From Helicobacter bilis (GTDB lineage Bacteria; Campylobacterota; Campylobacteria; Campylobacterales; Helicobacteraceae): a stretch of 62,808 nt of DNA. The notes under the pieces were generated by a model. The model worked only from the letters and a program-made list of their open reading frames with translations, did not search any database and was not told the origin of the DNA. This document shows positions 42,019-51,865 of this stretch, piece after piece; positions within the stretch are counted from its first letter, which is position 1; the number at the start of each line of letters is the position of its first letter. The translations under genes were made by a program, and so were the position numbers. The DNA lies in contig NZ_FZMS01000042.1 in the NCBI RefSeq assembly GCF_900198365.1, forward strand, positions 1 to 62,808. The letters are read 5' to 3'.

Positions 42019-43059
42019 TTGCTTTTATACATACACATTCCATTTTGTGATTCTAAATGTGGGTATTGTGCGTTTTTCTCACAAGTCAATAAAGAGAATA
42101 TGATTACGCCATATTTTCAAGCATTACTAAAGGATATAAAGCACACATTAAAGCATTTTAGTGTAAAAAAGATTACAAGCATTTTTGTTGGTGGTGGCAC
42201 ACCAAACTTTGTAGATTCTAAACATTATAGAGAGATATTTAAGCTTTTAACGCCATTGTGTGTGAATGATTGTGAGATTACTTTTGAGATGAATCCAAAC
42301 TTAATTACACCCTCTTGGCTTAGTGAGATAAAGGAGCTTGGGGCTAATCGATTAAGCATTGGGGTGCAAAGCTTCTATGATGATAAACTGCAAATGCTTG
42401 AGCGAGTGCATAGCTATGATGATATTTGTAGGTCGTTTGATATCGTTTATAAACATATTGAAAATATCAGCCTTGATTTAATCTATGATTGCAAACTTGA
42501 TACAAACAAACGCATAGAATATGAGTTAGAATCTGCCCTAAAACTGCCTATTAGCCATCTTTCTGCGTATAGTTTAAGCATAGATTCTAACTCTCGTTTT
42601 GGCGATAGAAAGGCTTATTCCCTGCAATCTAGGGAGAGTTTTGGTGTGTTTGTGCGTGATTTTTTACAAAAAAAAGGTTTTAGGCAATATGAAGTATCAA
42701 ATTTTTCATATAAAAATAAATGCAAACATAATCTAGGCTATTGGAATGGAGAGGCATATCTTGGCGTTGGAGCGAGTTCTGTTGGCAGAGTAGATTCTGT
42801 GCGTTATTTTGCTACCCCAAATTTAGAGCAATATATCACTAATCCACTTCAAAGAAAAGAAGAAGTGCTAAGTCAAAATGCTCTCAATTTTGAGTCTATT
42901 TTCATGGGTTTTAGAAGTGAAATCGGTGTAGAAAAAAGTCTGCTAAATAAGGCAAAGCTAAAATATGTGATTGAGAGTAATTTATGCTATGAGTATGACA
43001 ATAGAATCTATGCGAATGATTTTTTCCTTGCAGATTCCATTGCGTTATATCTTACTTGA
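42019..43059 (+). CDS. HemW-like radical SAM protein
   Basis: A 346-residue radical SAM protein of the HemW/HemN-like group. LLYIHIPFCDSKCGYCAFFS has the C-x3-C-x-x-C [4Fe-4S] motif at Cys10, 14 and 17. IFVGGGTPNF, RLSIGVQSFYDD and QYEVSNFSYKNKCKHNLGYW are the conserved later blocks. The last contains the C-x-H-N-x-x-Y-W segment of the family. Proteins of this kind bind or insert haem rather than oxidise coproporphyrinogen, because the second Cys of C-x-x-C-x-C is absent. The start is a TTG at 42019 with AAAAAAGGA six bases upstream; no ATG fits the conserved N terminus. Confidence 0.85.
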   Translation: MLLYIHIPFCDSKCGYCAFFSQVNKENMITPYFQALLKDIKHTLKHFSVKKITSIFVGGGTPNFVDSKHYREIFKLLTPLCVNDCEITFEMNPNLITPSWLSEIKELGANRLSIGVQSFYDDKLQMLERVHSYDDICRSFDIVYKHIENISLDLIYDCKLDTNKRIEYELESALKLPISHLSAYSLSIDSNSRFGDRKAYSLQSRESFGVFVRDFLQKKGFRQYEVSNFSYKNKCKHNLGYWNGEAYLGVGASSVGRVDSVRYFATPNLEQYITNPLQRKEEVLSQNALNFESIFMGFRSEIGVEKSLLNKAKLKYVIESNLCYEYDNRIYANDFFLADSIALYLT

Positions 43060-43097
43060 TTTTTCACATTTTGAGAGTGAATGAGATTTGTTTTTGC

Positions 43098-43103
43098 TAT
43101 AAT
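43098..43103 (+). promoter_or_regulatory. Candidate -10 for dcd
   Basis: TATAAT in TTGCTATAATTC lies 29 bases before the dcd start. Confidence 0.5.
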
Positions 43104-43131
43104 TCTTGGTATTTTTGATGGGTAGGTTATC

Positions 43132-43710
43132 ATGGGTTTAAAGTCTGATTTGTGGATTAAAGAGATGAGTAACAAGGGTATGATTGAGCCATTTTGTGAA
43201 AAGCAAGTGGGGCAGAATATCGTAAGCTATGGGTTATCAAGCTATGGGTATGACATTCGCGTGGGTAGTGAATTTATGATTTTTACAAATATCGGTGCGA
43301 CTTTGGTTGATCCTAAAAGCTTTGATGAACGCAATGTTGTAGAAGTCGATGCGAGTGAAAAGGGCTACTGCCTTGTGCCGCCAAACTCTTTTGCCCTTGC
43401 GCGCACGATAGAATACTTTAGAATGCCACGCAATGTGCTTGCTATCTGTCTTGGTAAAAGCACTTATGCAAGGTGTGGGATTATTGTAAATGTTACGCCT
43501 TTTGAGCCAGAATTTGAGGGGCATATCACTATTGAGATTTCAAATACAACGCCACTTCCAGCAAAGATTTATGCCAATGAGGGCATAGCTCAAGTATTAT
43601 TTTTAGAGGGCGATTCGCCTTGTGAGATAAGCTACAAAGATAAAAAAGGCAAATATCAAGGACAAAAGGGCATTACACTACCTAAGGTTTTACACAATAA
43701 AGATTCATAG
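43132..43710 (+). CDS. dcd: dCTP deaminase
   Basis: A 192-residue homotrimeric enzyme converting dCTP to dUTP for thymidylate synthesis. [40 protein letters not shown] and [20 protein letters not shown] are family blocks. The Glu in E-G-H-I-T-I-E is the catalytic residue and the K-S-x-x-A-R region binds phosphate. Length is typical. GGTAGG upstream of the ATG is a fair ribosome-binding site. It is monocistronic. Confidence 0.96.
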   Translation: MGLKSDLWIKEMSNKGMIEPFCEKQVGQNIVSYGLSSYGYDIRVGSEFMIFTNIGATLVDPKSFDERNVVEVDASEKGYCLVPPNSFALARTIEYFRMPRNVLAICLGKSTYARCGIIVNVTPFEPEFEGHITIEISNTTPLPAKIYANEGIAQVLFLEGDSPCEISYKDKKGKYQGQKGITLPKVLHNKDS

Positions 43711-43825
43711 ATACAACTATAGGATTTTTTAACACAGAATTCTATAATTCTTGATTTTATCCCTTGTAATGCCATACAAAATTTATTTAGAATCTCTATT
43801 GCATTAACGACAAACATGAGACATA

Positions 43826-43858
43826 ATTTAAATGTGTAAATATTTTACACATTTAAAT
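43826..43858. promoter_or_regulatory. Perfect 15-bp palindrome upstream of nifS
   Basis: ATTTAAATGTGTAAA and TTTACACATTTAAAT flank TAT with perfect pairing. The centre is about 105 bases before the nifS GTG. It could be an operator of a dimeric regulator acting on the iron-sulfur operon, or a terminator of dcd, but no T tract follows. The regulator is unknown. Confidence 0.6.
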
Positions 43859-43938
43859 ATATTTCCTAAAAACTGCCGATTTTGCGAGATAAAATAACAC
43901 ACTTTTGCTATATTTCTTTGTGTGAAATTTTAAAGTAG

Positions 43939-45114
<1,176 letters not shown>

Positions 45115-45154
45115 ATTCTAAGACATTCGCATTTGGGTATGCGATTTGTGCGAT

Positions 45155-45214
45155 TATGGGGATTTTAGGATAGTCATTACCGCTTTAGGTAACTCCTACC
45201 CTAAAATCCCCATA
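45155..45214. other. Large structured inverted repeat after nifS
   Basis: TATGGGGATTTTAGG (45155-45169) pairs perfectly with CCTAAAATCCCCATA (45200-45214). Inside the loop TTACC and GGTAA can pair as well, giving a nested hairpin of about 60 bases. It begins about 40 bases after the nifS stop. No T run follows. It might stabilise the nifS mRNA 3' end or be another small repeat. Confidence 0.7.
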
Positions 45215-45394
45215 AAGCCCACAAAACGAAGTTTCTTTAGAAAGCCATACAGCAACTGCTAGAATGTGGGTTTTGTGTTGTGTTTTTGAATAAAAGCGAA
45301 TTTTATGTTTTTATCTCAAAGATAAAGATACTTCCGCAATGTGTTTTGATGTGCTAGATTCTAGAATCTAAGCGGTAAAATTTATACAACAAAA

Positions 45395-45427
45395 AAAGGA
45401 AAGAAAATGGCAAAGAATGATTTAATC
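45395..45427 (+). repeat. Direct repeat 1: duplicated nifU 5' end
   Basis: These 33 bases (AAAGGAAAGAAAATGGCAAA and the next 13) match 47146-47179 with one A missing from the run. They contain the nifU ribosome-binding site and first codons (MAKNDLI). Confidence 0.9.
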
Positions 45428-45460
45428 AACAGCATATTTGAGATACATACCAAAAAGTAA
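45407..45460 (+). pseudogene. Truncated nifU start (17 codons)
   Basis: MAKNDLINSIFEIHTKK and then a stop. The first seven codons are those of real nifU at 47159; after ATC the sequence diverges. The old nifU ribosome-binding site therefore now drives a 17-codon ORF ending 20 bases before the methyltransferase start, which may couple translation of the inserted genes to the nif operon. Confidence 0.75.
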
Positions 45461-45480
45461 AGACTATCAATGGATTAAAA

Positions 45481-46554
45481 ATGACAGCAACTGATATGTA
45501 TTTTGAGTTAAAAAATAATCATTCTTTAGTGCAGTTAGCCCATAAGCTAAATTTGCACACAGGCACGCTAAAGCGGTGGGAAGCACAGCATAAGATTCCG
45601 CAAGATTATTTGTATGACTTAAATTTTTTGCTTGGGAATAAGTATGAGATTCCAAAAAAAGATTACAGAAGCCATAATGAATTTTTTACAAAAAAAGAAG
45701 TGGCAAAATACTGCTTTGAATCTTTTTTACTTTTTTTAGAAAAATACAAGCTAGATTCTAAGCAATACACCTTTATAGAGCCTAGTTGTGGTGATTGTAG
45801 CTTTTATGATTTAATGCCAAAGGATAGGCGAATAGGGATTGACTTAGAGTTTAAAAATAAAGAGATTTTAGAATCTAATTTTTTAGATTTCACGCCAAAA
45901 AAAGGGTATTATGTAGTCGTTGGCAATCCACCTTTTGGGCTAAGGGGGAATCTTGCCCTGCGGTTTATCAATCACGCACAATTTGCCGATTTCATCGCTT
46001 TTATTTTACCCCCTTTATTTGATAGCGATGGTAAAGGTAGCCCAAAAGGCAGAGTAAAAAACTTTCAGCTAGTCCATAGTGAAAAATTGCCCCTAAATAG
46101 CTTTATCTATCCTAATGGCAGGGAAGTAGAAGTTGCGACACTTTTTCAAATCTGGGCTAATCATAGGCTTTTAGATTCTATGCAATTTAATAGAGAATCT
46201 AAAAAGACTTGTAAGGAATATATCAAAGTCTATTCCCTTAGCGATGGTGGCACGCCTTCTAGCACAAGGAATAAAAAAATGCTCTACATTTGCGATGCGT
46301 ATTTGCCTAGCACTTGTTTTCATTCTCAAAATAAGCCGAGTATGAAGCTGTATAAAGATTTTGAATCTCTGCCGCACAGAAGGGGATATGGCATAGTGAT
46401 TTTAAAAGATAAGGCTAGAGTAAGCAAGGCATTGCAAAGTATTGATTGGGTAAGGGCTAGTTTTTTAGGCACAAATTCTAGTCTTAATTTACGCACTTCT
46501 TTGATAGAGGATGCTTTAATACAAAAAGGATTCTATGATAAGGGGACAAGATAA
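45481..46554 (+). CDS. Type II N6-adenine DNA methyltransferase
   Basis: A 357-residue DNA methyltransferase. FIEPSCGDCSFYDLMP is motif I, binding AdoMet, and VVVGNPPFGLRGNLALRFIN carries the N-P-P-F catalytic motif. A helix-turn-helix-like segment is at the N terminus (LVQLAHKLNLHTGTLKRWEA). The C-terminal part (from about 200) should hold target recognition. It protects host DNA from the nuclease encoded next. The stop codon overlaps the nuclease ATG by one base. The pair is inserted between nifS and nifU and flanked by a duplication of the nifU start. The recognition sequence cannot be told from the sequence. Confidence 0.85.
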   Translation: MTATDMYFELKNNHSLVQLAHKLNLHTGTLKRWEAQHKIPQDYLYDLNFLLGNKYEIPKKDYRSHNEFFTKKEVAKYCFESFLLFLEKYKLDSKQYTFIEPSCGDCSFYDLMPKDRRIGIDLEFKNKEILESNFLDFTPKKGYYVVVGNPPFGLRGNLALRFINHAQFADFIAFILPPLFDSDGKGSPKGRVKNFQLVHSEKLPLNSFIYPNGREVEVATLFQIWANHRLLDSMQFNRESKKTCKEYIKVYSLSDGGTPSSTRNKKMLYICDAYLPSTCFHSQNKPSMKLYKDFESLPHRRGYGIVILKDKARVSKALQSIDWVRASFLGTNSSLNLRTSLIEDALIQKGFYDKGTR

Positions 46555-47111
46555 TGGATATTTTTGACATAGCTAGAGAGGTTTTTAGCGAGATAGAATC
46601 TGAAGTCAATCAAAGCACACAATGGAAGAGCGATTCTAAATATATTGCAATTAGGTATTTGCAGATTGATAAAAGGGGGAGTTTTGGAGAAAGGCTACTA
46701 AGAGATATTTTTGCAAAGGAGAGAAATATTAGCCTTGTGTATAAGGACGGAGACCAAGGAGATTGGGATATACAAATAAATGGTGTAAAAGTGGAAGTAA
46801 AAACAAGTAGCCTTGATGTGAATAAGAAATTCCAAAACGAACATATTAAACAGACTGATTTATGCGATTATATTTGCTTTATAGGCGTTGCACCTAATAG
46901 CATTTATATGAGACTTGAAAAAATAGATGAAATTGACTTTACCAAACTACACAATAGGGGTATAAGAGGCACTGGGACTGGATATAAATGGGATTTTAAA
47001 GCAGACGAGATGACAGAGATTTTTACGCGTGAAGATGTTGTAAAACTTTTTTATGACAAAATGGGGATAGATAAGAAAAAGATTAAACAAAAACTTAGCA
47101 ACACAAGATAA
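46554..47111 (+). CDS. Type II restriction endonuclease, PD-(D/E)XK fold
   Basis: A 185-residue nuclease candidate. GSFGERLLRDIFAK is a helix typical of the fold, and GDWDIQINGVKVEVKTSSL gives D ... E-x-K, the Mg-binding catalytic set, after KDGDQ. The rest is a beta/helix mix with aromatic residues (DYICFIGVAPNSIYMRL). Position right after an overlapping methyltransferase makes restriction the best reading. No homologue with a known site comes to mind. It ends 47 bases before nifU. Confidence 0.8.
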   Translation: MDIFDIAREVFSEIESEVNQSTQWKSDSKYIAIRYLQIDKRGSFGERLLRDIFAKERNISLVYKDGDQGDWDIQINGVKVEVKTSSLDVNKKFQNEHIKQTDLCDYICFIGVAPNSIYMRLEKIDEIDFTKLHNRGIRGTGTGYKWDFKADEMTEIFTREDVVKLFYDKMGIDKKKIKQKLSNTR

Positions 47112-47145
47112 AGTGTTACTAACTTTTTGTTTAAACATAAATTTG

Positions 47146-47179
47146 AAAGGAAAAGAAAATGGCAAAGAATGATTTAATC
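47146..47179 (+). repeat. Direct repeat 2: native nifU 5' end
   Basis: The other copy of the repeat at 45395-45427. It carries the ribosome-binding site and start of full-length nifU. Confidence 0.9.
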
Positions 47180-48133
47180 GGTGGTGCGTTATGGGACGCA
47201 TATTCAAACAAAGTAAGTGAGAGAATGGATAATCCCACACATTTAGGCGTTTTGACACAAAAAGATGCTGATGAAAAGGGAGCAAAACTCATCGTAGCAG
47301 ACTATGGCGCGGAAGCGTGTGGTGATGCGGTGCGATTGTATTGGCTTGTAGATTCAAATGATGTGATTATTGATGCAAAATTCAAAAGCTTTGGCTGTGG
47401 CACGGCGATTGCGAGTAGCGATATGATGGTAGAACTCTGCCTTGGCAAAAAGGTGCAGGACGCGGTAAAAATCACAAACCTTGATGTAGAGCACGCCTTG
47501 CGTGATGACCCTGATACGCCGGCTGTCCCGGGGCAGAAAATGCACTGCTCTGTTATGGCGTATGATGTGATTAAAAAAGCGGCGGGAATCTATCTAGGCA
47601 AGGACGCAGCGGACTTTGAGAGTGAAATCATCGTGTGTGAATGTGCGAGAGTTAGCCTATCTACCATTAAAGAAGTCATCAAACTAAATGATTTAAAAAG
47701 TGTAGAAGAAATCACAAACTACACAAAAGCAGGGGCGTTTTGTAAAAGCTGTGTGAAGCCCGGCGGGCACGAGGAAAGGGAGTATTATTTGGTAGATATA
47801 CTTGCTGAAGTCAGGGCTGAAATGGATAAAGAATCTGTGAAAAAAGTCGCTGATAAAGGTAGCGAAATCGCATTTGCTGAAATGACAATGGTGCAAAAGG
47901 TAAAGGCGATTGATAAGGTCATTGATGCCAATATCCGCCCTATGCTTATGATGGATGGGGGCGATATGGAGATTTTAGACATTAAGGATACAAGCGATGG
48001 ATTCATTGATGTGTATATCCGCTATCTTGGGGCGTGTAGCGGCTGTGCGAGTGGGGCAACAGGCACATTGTATGCCATAGAATCTGTGTTGCAAGAGCAG
48101 CTAGATTCTAAAATCCGCGTTTTGCCGATATGA
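47159..48133 (+). CDS. nifU: Fe-S cluster assembly scaffold NifU
   Basis: A 324-residue three-domain scaffold. The N-terminal IscU-like domain (to about 130) has Cys residues in FKSFGCGTAIAS and GQKMHCSVMAYDV. A central BFD-like [2Fe-2S] domain has VCECARVSLSTIKEV and AFCKSCVKPGG. The C-terminal NifU domain ends with MMDGGDMEILD and GACSGCASG, the C-x-x-C cluster site. It receives sulfur from NifS. AAAGGAAAAG precedes the ATG. Normally nifS and nifU are adjacent in Helicobacter; the restriction-modification pair now lies between them, but nifU itself is complete. Confidence 0.96.
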   Translation: MAKNDLIGGALWDAYSNKVSERMDNPTHLGVLTQKDADEKGAKLIVADYGAEACGDAVRLYWLVDSNDVIIDAKFKSFGCGTAIASSDMMVELCLGKKVQDAVKITNLDVEHALRDDPDTPAVPGQKMHCSVMAYDVIKKAAGIYLGKDAADFESEIIVCECARVSLSTIKEVIKLNDLKSVEEITNYTKAGAFCKSCVKPGGHEEREYYLVDILAEVRAEMDKESVKKVADKGSEIAFAEMTMVQKVKAIDKVIDANIRPMLMMDGGDMEILDIKDTSDGFIDVYIRYLGACSGCASGATGTLYAIESVLQEQLDSKIRVLPI

Positions 48134-48373
48134 TAGGCTAGAATCTTATGCAAGGCTTTTGCTTTGCTGGGATTTTGTTTGTCAAATAATATATTAAAGC
48201 ATAGAATTTAAGGCATAAGGGTTAAGGACGCTTTTAAACAAAATACGCTTGAATCTTTGTGCCTTAAAAAATAAAAACTCCTAGAATCTTATACAAGATT
48301 CTAGCTATACTTACGCATTTAGCCCACAAAGTCATTGCAAAACATAACCTTGTATCAACGCAAAAGGATTCCT

Positions 48374-48811
48374 ATGTCATCAAACACACAGAAAGGGCAA
48401 AGAAAAAAGCTAGATTCTATCACGATTTTTCAGCTTAAATGGCTTTTTTATACTACGCTCTTTTGGGGTGGGCTTTTGGTTTTCAATCTCTGTGGAGAAG
48501 CTAGTCTTTTAATCTCTTATGGTATTTTTTGCCTCTTTTTTATCAGCAATGGAATCTATAAGAATAATATAAAAGCTTTCCTTATTTTTGCTTTTGTGTA
48601 TATCGTGCCATTATTCACCCTTCGTATTGTGGGAAATTATAATTTTATGGCTTGTTTTTCTGTGCAAATGCTCTTATATAGCCTTATACTTACCATTCTT
48701 ATTTTTAAGAAATACTATCGTCTAGCTTTCACACTTTGTGCGTATATTGCCTTTTATGCTATGGCATTACTACTTGGAGAATATCACCTGCTTGGGACTT
48801 TTTATAAGTGA
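48374..48811 (+). CDS. Unknown integral membrane protein
   Basis: A 145-residue protein that I do not recognise. After a basic N terminus (SSNTQKGQRKK) it has about five hydrophobic segments with few charges, and a conserved-looking IFKKYYRLAF loop. It ends YHLLGTFYK. AAGGA is six bases before ATG 48374; the frame is open from 48335. It is 240 bases after nifU and may have its own promoter. Small multi-pass proteins of this type are common in Campylobacterota with no assigned role. Confidence 0.6.
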   Translation: MSSNTQKGQRKKLDSITIFQLKWLFYTTLFWGGLLVFNLCGEASLLISYGIFCLFFISNGIYKNNIKAFLIFAFVYIVPLFTLRIVGNYNFMACFSVQMLLYSLILTILIFKKYYRLAFTLCAYIAFYAMALLLGEYHLLGTFYK

Positions 48812-48867
48812 GATATCTTATATCATGAAATCTGTTTTTTTCATAATTTTATATATCATTACTCAAC

Positions 48868-49566
48868 CTACTCAAAATCCACATATCTCACCTTATTTTT
48901 ACGCAAATAAAGCCATTCGCCATTTGCAAATACACTCTCAATATTTGAATCTTCTTTTAGTCCATACACTCTATTTATATTGACATAGCGATATAAGATT
49001 CCAAGTGATATAATATGGGCTTTGCCATTATCATCAATATAGAGAAATTGCGGATAGATTATTTGCTGAAATTTCATATTTCTATCTGTTAAGCCGCCGA
49101 TTTTCTCCCTTAAAGATTGTGGTATTTCCACTGCAATATCAGTGCTATATGCACCGCTATAATAGGCATATCCATTGCTTAGAATCCTATCTTTTTGACT
49201 ATTAATCACATCAAGCACAAAGAGCCTTTGAGCGTTTTTCTCACTATAATAGCCACTATGTTTATATGCAAGTTTTAGGTAATGTTCCCTTTTTTGTAAC
49301 CATAACTCATTTTTATTATGCTTTATTTGCGAATAAATCTTTTCTTCTAGTTTTAGATTTTCTGCTTTAGTATCTTTAGAATCCTTTTGTTTTTGCATGA
49401 TTTCATCATATAGAGCTTTATTTAATACATAAGTGCCACTATACTCTTTTGAGTATTTTCTAGCTTTGTAATATTGCGGGTCAAATACATAAAAAGTGCA
49501 ACCACAAAATATAAATACACTAAACAAAAGAGAGATTCTAACACTATAAAAAAGTAGAGTTTGCAT
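48868..49566 (-). CDS. Putative lipoprotein of unknown function
   Basis: A 232-residue protein. The N terminus MQTLLFYSVRISLLFSVFIF runs into C-G-C-T, a weak lipobox with Cys after Gly, so it is probably a lipoprotein. The mature part is Lys-rich with a helical stretch (about 55-110) and a beta-rich second half (YPQFLYIDDNGKAHIISLGI). I know no family. GAAAGGTATGT precedes ATG 49566; an in-frame Met 30 bases further up is less likely. It is divergent from the next gene with about 107 bases between them. Confidence 0.6.
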   Translation of the reverse strand: MQTLLFYSVRISLLFSVFIFCGCTFYVFDPQYYKARKYSKEYSGTYVLNKALYDEIMQKQKDSKDTKAENLKLEEKIYSQIKHNKNELWLQKREHYLKLAYKHSGYYSEKNAQRLFVLDVINSQKDRILSNGYAYYSGAYSTDIAVEIPQSLREKIGGLTDRNMKFQQIIYPQFLYIDDNGKAHIISLGILYRYVNINRVYGLKEDSNIESVFANGEWLYLRKNKVRYVDFE

Positions 49567-49673
49567 ACATACCTTTCCGCAAAATATAAAATGCAATCAT
49601 AGCAATAAATACTGCAAAAATGCTTTATTTTCGTTATAATAAAAACTTTATTTTAATAAAAAAAGGTGTGTCT

Positions 49674-50192
49674 ATGTCGTATTTTAAGAAAATTGCATGT
49701 GGTTTTAGTTTATGTTGCGTGCTGGCTGTTTCGAGTTTTGCGGAGTCTGGTGGTGATAAATTGACGACTTTAGAAGCTACACGCACAAAAGTATTTGAGA
49801 TTCTCTATCCGCAGCAGCTAAAGACATTGGAGCAAAAAAGGGCTTTTCTAAAAAAGCATTATAAATCTGGTGAAGAGTATGAGACCTTTATCTTCCCAAA
49901 TCAAACAATAGAGAGTGTGTATAACGCCTATATCACAGCACACCCAAAAGATAGCTTTGGGTCTAGCATATTGCATAAGGAATTGCCAAAGATGAATAAG
50001 GCTTATAGGGCAGATAGCAATGAAGATCGTATGGGCTATGTGCTTATGTATATTTGGAGTGGGGATAGAAAGCTATCTATCACAAATACAAGGATAGAAG
50101 ATGATAATCTTTGCGGTAAAGAACTCTTAGAGTTTGAAGAGCAAAAAGGGCAGACGATTCTAAAATCAAGCTTTGAGCAGTATTGTTTCTAA
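49674..50192 (+). CDS. Unknown exported protein
   Basis: A 172-residue protein with a clear signal peptide (MSYFKKIACGFSLCCVLAVS followed by S-F-A/E-S). The mature part has an N-terminal helical region (TRTKVFEILYPQQLKTLEQK) and two late Cys (NLCGKELL and EQYCF at the end) which could form a disulfide. No family is recognised. AAAGGTGTGTCT precedes ATG 49674. It lies 13 bases before pdxA and is probably in one transcript with it. Confidence 0.6.
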   Translation: MSYFKKIACGFSLCCVLAVSSFAESGGDKLTTLEATRTKVFEILYPQQLKTLEQKRAFLKKHYKSGEEYETFIFPNQTIESVYNAYITAHPKDSFGSSILHKELPKMNKAYRADSNEDRMGYVLMYIWSGDRKLSITNTRIEDDNLCGKELLEFEEQKGQTILKSSFEQYCF

Positions 50193-50205
50193 CTAAAGAA
50201 AGAGT

Positions 50206-51756
50206 ATGAGAGATCAGAATCTAAACGCTTTATTGCATACAGATAGCCTAGATTTAAACGCAAATCGTGATGAGATAAGTGAGACTTTGCAGTCTTTAAA
50301 TACGCTTGAAAATCTAGAATCTTTGCAACAAAATACAGATTCTAAAAAGCAAGATTCTATCAATAGAATAGAATCCATAAAAAGATTAGAAACTAGTGTA
50401 GCACAAAAACACCCCATAAAAGATTCTTTAATAAAAGATAGAGATTCTAAAGCGATAAATCTATCAAAAACCCTGCATTCATTAGAGACAGAAGCACTCA
50501 TTCATAGCACAAAAAATCCATACATAAACGCTGCAAAAGATTTAGCAAAAAATCCCAAAAATACACAAAAGCGAGATGAAGATATAGAATCAAAAAGGCT
50601 AGTGTATGTATCAGTTGGGGATATTAATGGCATTGGGCTAGAGCTTATTTTACGCAATCATGCAGAAATTGCGGCGTATTGCAAACCTATTTATTGCATA
50701 GATTTTGAAGTGTTGGAGTGTGCGGCAAAAAAGTTAGCCCTGCAGATTCCAAAAGATATGTATATCCACCCGCTTAATATGCAAGATATTTTTGATGATG
50801 AGATAATAAAAGCAGGGCAAATATGTGCTAAAAGTGGGCTTTATAGCTTTAAGTCGTTTGAGAAGGCACTAGAGCTTTGCATAAAGCATAATGCTAGTCT
50901 TGTTACACTGCCTATACATAAATATGCGTGGCAGCTAGCGGGTATAGAGTATGCTGGGCATACGCAGTATTTGCGACATAGATTCCAAAAAGAAGCGATT
51001 ATGATGCTTGGCTGCAAGGAAATGTTTGTCGCACTTTTTACCGATCATATCCCCTTAAGCAAGGTTTCAGGCTTGATACAAAAAGAGAGGCTTTTGCAAT
51101 TTTTTAGGGATTTTTATCATGCTTATAGTTGGCTTTTTGCACCAATACAAAAGGTGCAAGGATTAAAAAATGATACAGAAACTAAAGATTCTAAAAACAT
51201 TCAATTAGAATCCTTGCAAGAACTCTCTTCAAACACTTTAAAGCAAAATGCGATTAATGCAAATTTAGTTAAACGACTGCTTTATGATGAAAAAACTACT
51301 ATAGAAAAAATAGAAAAAACACAAGATTCTATACAGAATAATCACTCAACACAAATTAAAAAAGAGTTAAAAATAGCAGTCTTAGGGCTTAATCCACATG
51401 CAGGTGATAATGGCGTATTGGGACATGAAGATATGATTATTAATGAATGTATAGAAATTATAAATAAAGAGATTGGTGCTGAAGTCTTTATTGGCTCTAT
51501 TGCCCCAGATTCTGCATTTATCCCGCACAATAGAGAAAAATATAGTATATTTATCGCAATGTATCATGATAGTGGATTAGCCCCACTTAAAGCACTCTAT
51601 TTTGATAGAAGCATTAATGTAAGTCTAAATCTTCCCATATTACGCACAAGCCCAGATCATGGCACATGCTTTGATAAAGCCTATCAATCAAATAATAACA
51701 TAAGCATGGAAAGCTATCTTGAAAGTTTTAGATTCTTATTTCAGGGGAATGTGTAA
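50206..51756 (+). CDS. pdxA: 4-hydroxythreonine-4-phosphate dehydrogenase with long inserts
   Basis: PdxA oxidises 4-phosphohydroxy-L-threonine in pyridoxal phosphate synthesis. The catalytic core starts near residue 130 (YVSVGDINGIGLELILRNH). YAGHTQYLRHRF holds a metal His, LGLNPHAGDNGVLGHED and MYHDSGLAPLKALYF hold the others, and TSPDHGTCFDKA ends the active site. The usual length is about 310; this one has 516. The first 125 residues are low complexity (L-x-S-L-N, D-S-K, N-T) largely from AGATTCT repeats, with a possible internal start before VYVSV. A second insert of about 75 residues lies between LFAPIQ and KELKIAVLGLNPHAG. No pdxJ is adjacent. AAAGAG precedes the ATG. Confidence 0.85.
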   Translation: MRDQNLNALLHTDSLDLNANRDEISETLQSLNTLENLESLQQNTDSKKQDSINRIESIKRLETSVAQKHPIKDSLIKDRDSKAINLSKTLHSLETEALIHSTKNPYINAAKDLAKNPKNTQKRDEDIESKRLVYVSVGDINGIGLELILRNHAEIAAYCKPIYCIDFEVLECAAKKLALQIPKDMYIHPLNMQDIFDDEIIKAGQICAKSGLYSFKSFEKALELCIKHNASLVTLPIHKYAWQLAGIEYAGHTQYLRHRFQKEAIMMLGCKEMFVALFTDHIPLSKVSGLIQKERLLQFFRDFYHAYSWLFAPIQKVQGLKNDTETKDSKNIQLESLQELSSNTLKQNAINANLVKRLLYDEKTTIEKIEKTQDSIQNNHSTQIKKELKIAVLGLNPHAGDNGVLGHEDMIINECIEIINKEIGAEVFIGSIAPDSAFIPHNREKYSIFIAMYHDSGLAPLKALYFDRSINVSLNLPILRTSPDHGTCFDKAYQSNNNISMESYLESFRFLFQGNV

Positions 51757-51865
51757 AAGTAAAGATTAAAACGAGTTTGCGTGATGATTTTACCATGTAT
51801 AAAATAGTGCTTTAGATATGATTAGACACAATATATTGTTTAGATTACAAAAATAAAGAGATAGG

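Larger units (their letters stand above)
45115..45480. other. nifS-to-insertion junction region
   Basis: This 366-base gap holds the large hairpin at 45155-45214, AGATTCTA/AGAATCTA pairs near 45355-45370, the duplicated nifU 5' end (45395-45427) and the 17-codon nifU-start ORF. The remainder has no visible gene. Confidence 0.6.
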
